Origin: Bacteriovoracaceae bacterium
GTDB taxonomy: Bacteria; Bdellovibrionota; Bacteriovoracia; Bacteriovoracales; Bacteriovoracaceae
Assembly: GCA_007116425.1 (NCBI GenBank)
Contig: SKIL01000246.1
Coordinates: forward strand, 1-5,666
DNA: 5,666 nucleotides
Direction: 5' to 3'
Below are positions 5,470 to 5,666 of this stretch, one piece after another (within the stretch, counting starts at the first letter, position 1; each line of letters opens with the position of its first letter). The position numbers and the translations under genes were made by a program. The notes under the pieces were generated by a model. The model was given only the letters and a program-made list of their open reading frames with translations. It had not been told where the DNA came from and searched no databases.

Positions 5470-5666
5470 ATGGCATTTTGGGACTTTTTTAAATTTGACA
5501 AAAACGATGCACAAAAAAATAAATTTTATAACCGGCTGCACGAACGCATTGCTTCTCACCTTCCTGCAAACGCAGAGGAAAAAGACCAAGTTATTATGGC
5601 CTGTGTGGCGGGGCTCATGGCAAGAGTGGCCTATGTCGATTTAAAAATTGAGTGTGCTGAAAAAGA
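5470..5666 (+). CDS. TerB-family-like protein, N-terminal part only
   Basis: The gene runs off the right edge after 65 complete codons. It begins MAFWDFFKFDKN, followed by a basic/amphipathic segment and then helical sequence around residues 43-62 (VIMACVAGLMARVAYVDLKI). The alternation of small hydrophobic residues ending in a YVD-type turn resembles the helical TerB fold (tellurite-resistance TerB and the related domain of some DnaJ-like proteins), where an acidic residue follows the helix. The function of most TerB homologues is unknown and tellurite resistance should not be assumed. The start is supported by a good Shine-Dalgarno. It is transcribed divergently from clpS, 162 bp away, with no evident functional link. 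The C-terminal two-thirds or so would be needed to confirm the family. Confidence 0.6.
   Translation, partial: MAFWDFFKFDKNDAQKNKFYNRLHERIASHLPANAEEKDQVIMACVAGLMARVAYVDLKIECAEK

Overview
This window looks like an ordinary chromosomal segment of an AT-rich Gram-negative bacterium. The clpS-clpA operon, a proteobacterial-type MiaB and a lysine-repeat histone-like protein suggest a Bdellovibrio-and-like-organism relative, perhaps the Bacteriovorax/Halobacteriovorax group. That placement is inference from general resemblance and no marker gene proves it. Nearly everything is on the minus strand. Only the gene cut by the right edge is on the plus strand.

Layout from right to left, in the direction of transcription: a truncated plus-strand gene (5470 to the edge) resembles the TerB family. 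It diverges from clpS across a 162-bp spacer that holds a good sigma70-type promoter for clpS. clpS (GTG start) and clpA are 23 nt apart and form an operon encoding the N-degron adaptor and the AAA+ unfoldase of the ClpAP protease. clpA ends in a strong hairpin without a U-tract. A 452-bp interval follows. Its clpA-proximal half is very AT-rich. Its other half has higher GC and may encode an undescribed protein of about 40 residues. Next is a 117-residue protein built almost only of Lys, Ala, Thr and Val, probably a histone H1-like nucleoid protein, closed by a textbook terminator. A separate promoter then drives miaB, the tRNA A37 methylthiotransferase, which ends in a hairpin at the left edge.

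The window joins three housekeeping functions: regulated proteolysis (ClpS/ClpA, with ClpP encoded elsewhere), nucleoid organisation (Lys-rich protein) and tRNA anticodon-loop modification (MiaB). The terminator and promoter between the Lys-rich gene and miaB indicate independent units. I see no mobile element, CRISPR array, tRNA, rRNA or defence system, and nothing that amounts to a clearly new multi-gene system. The items most worth a second look are the candidate small ORF at 2135-2260, the repeat architecture and corrected start of the Lys-rich protein, and the palindrome inside the clpS promoter.
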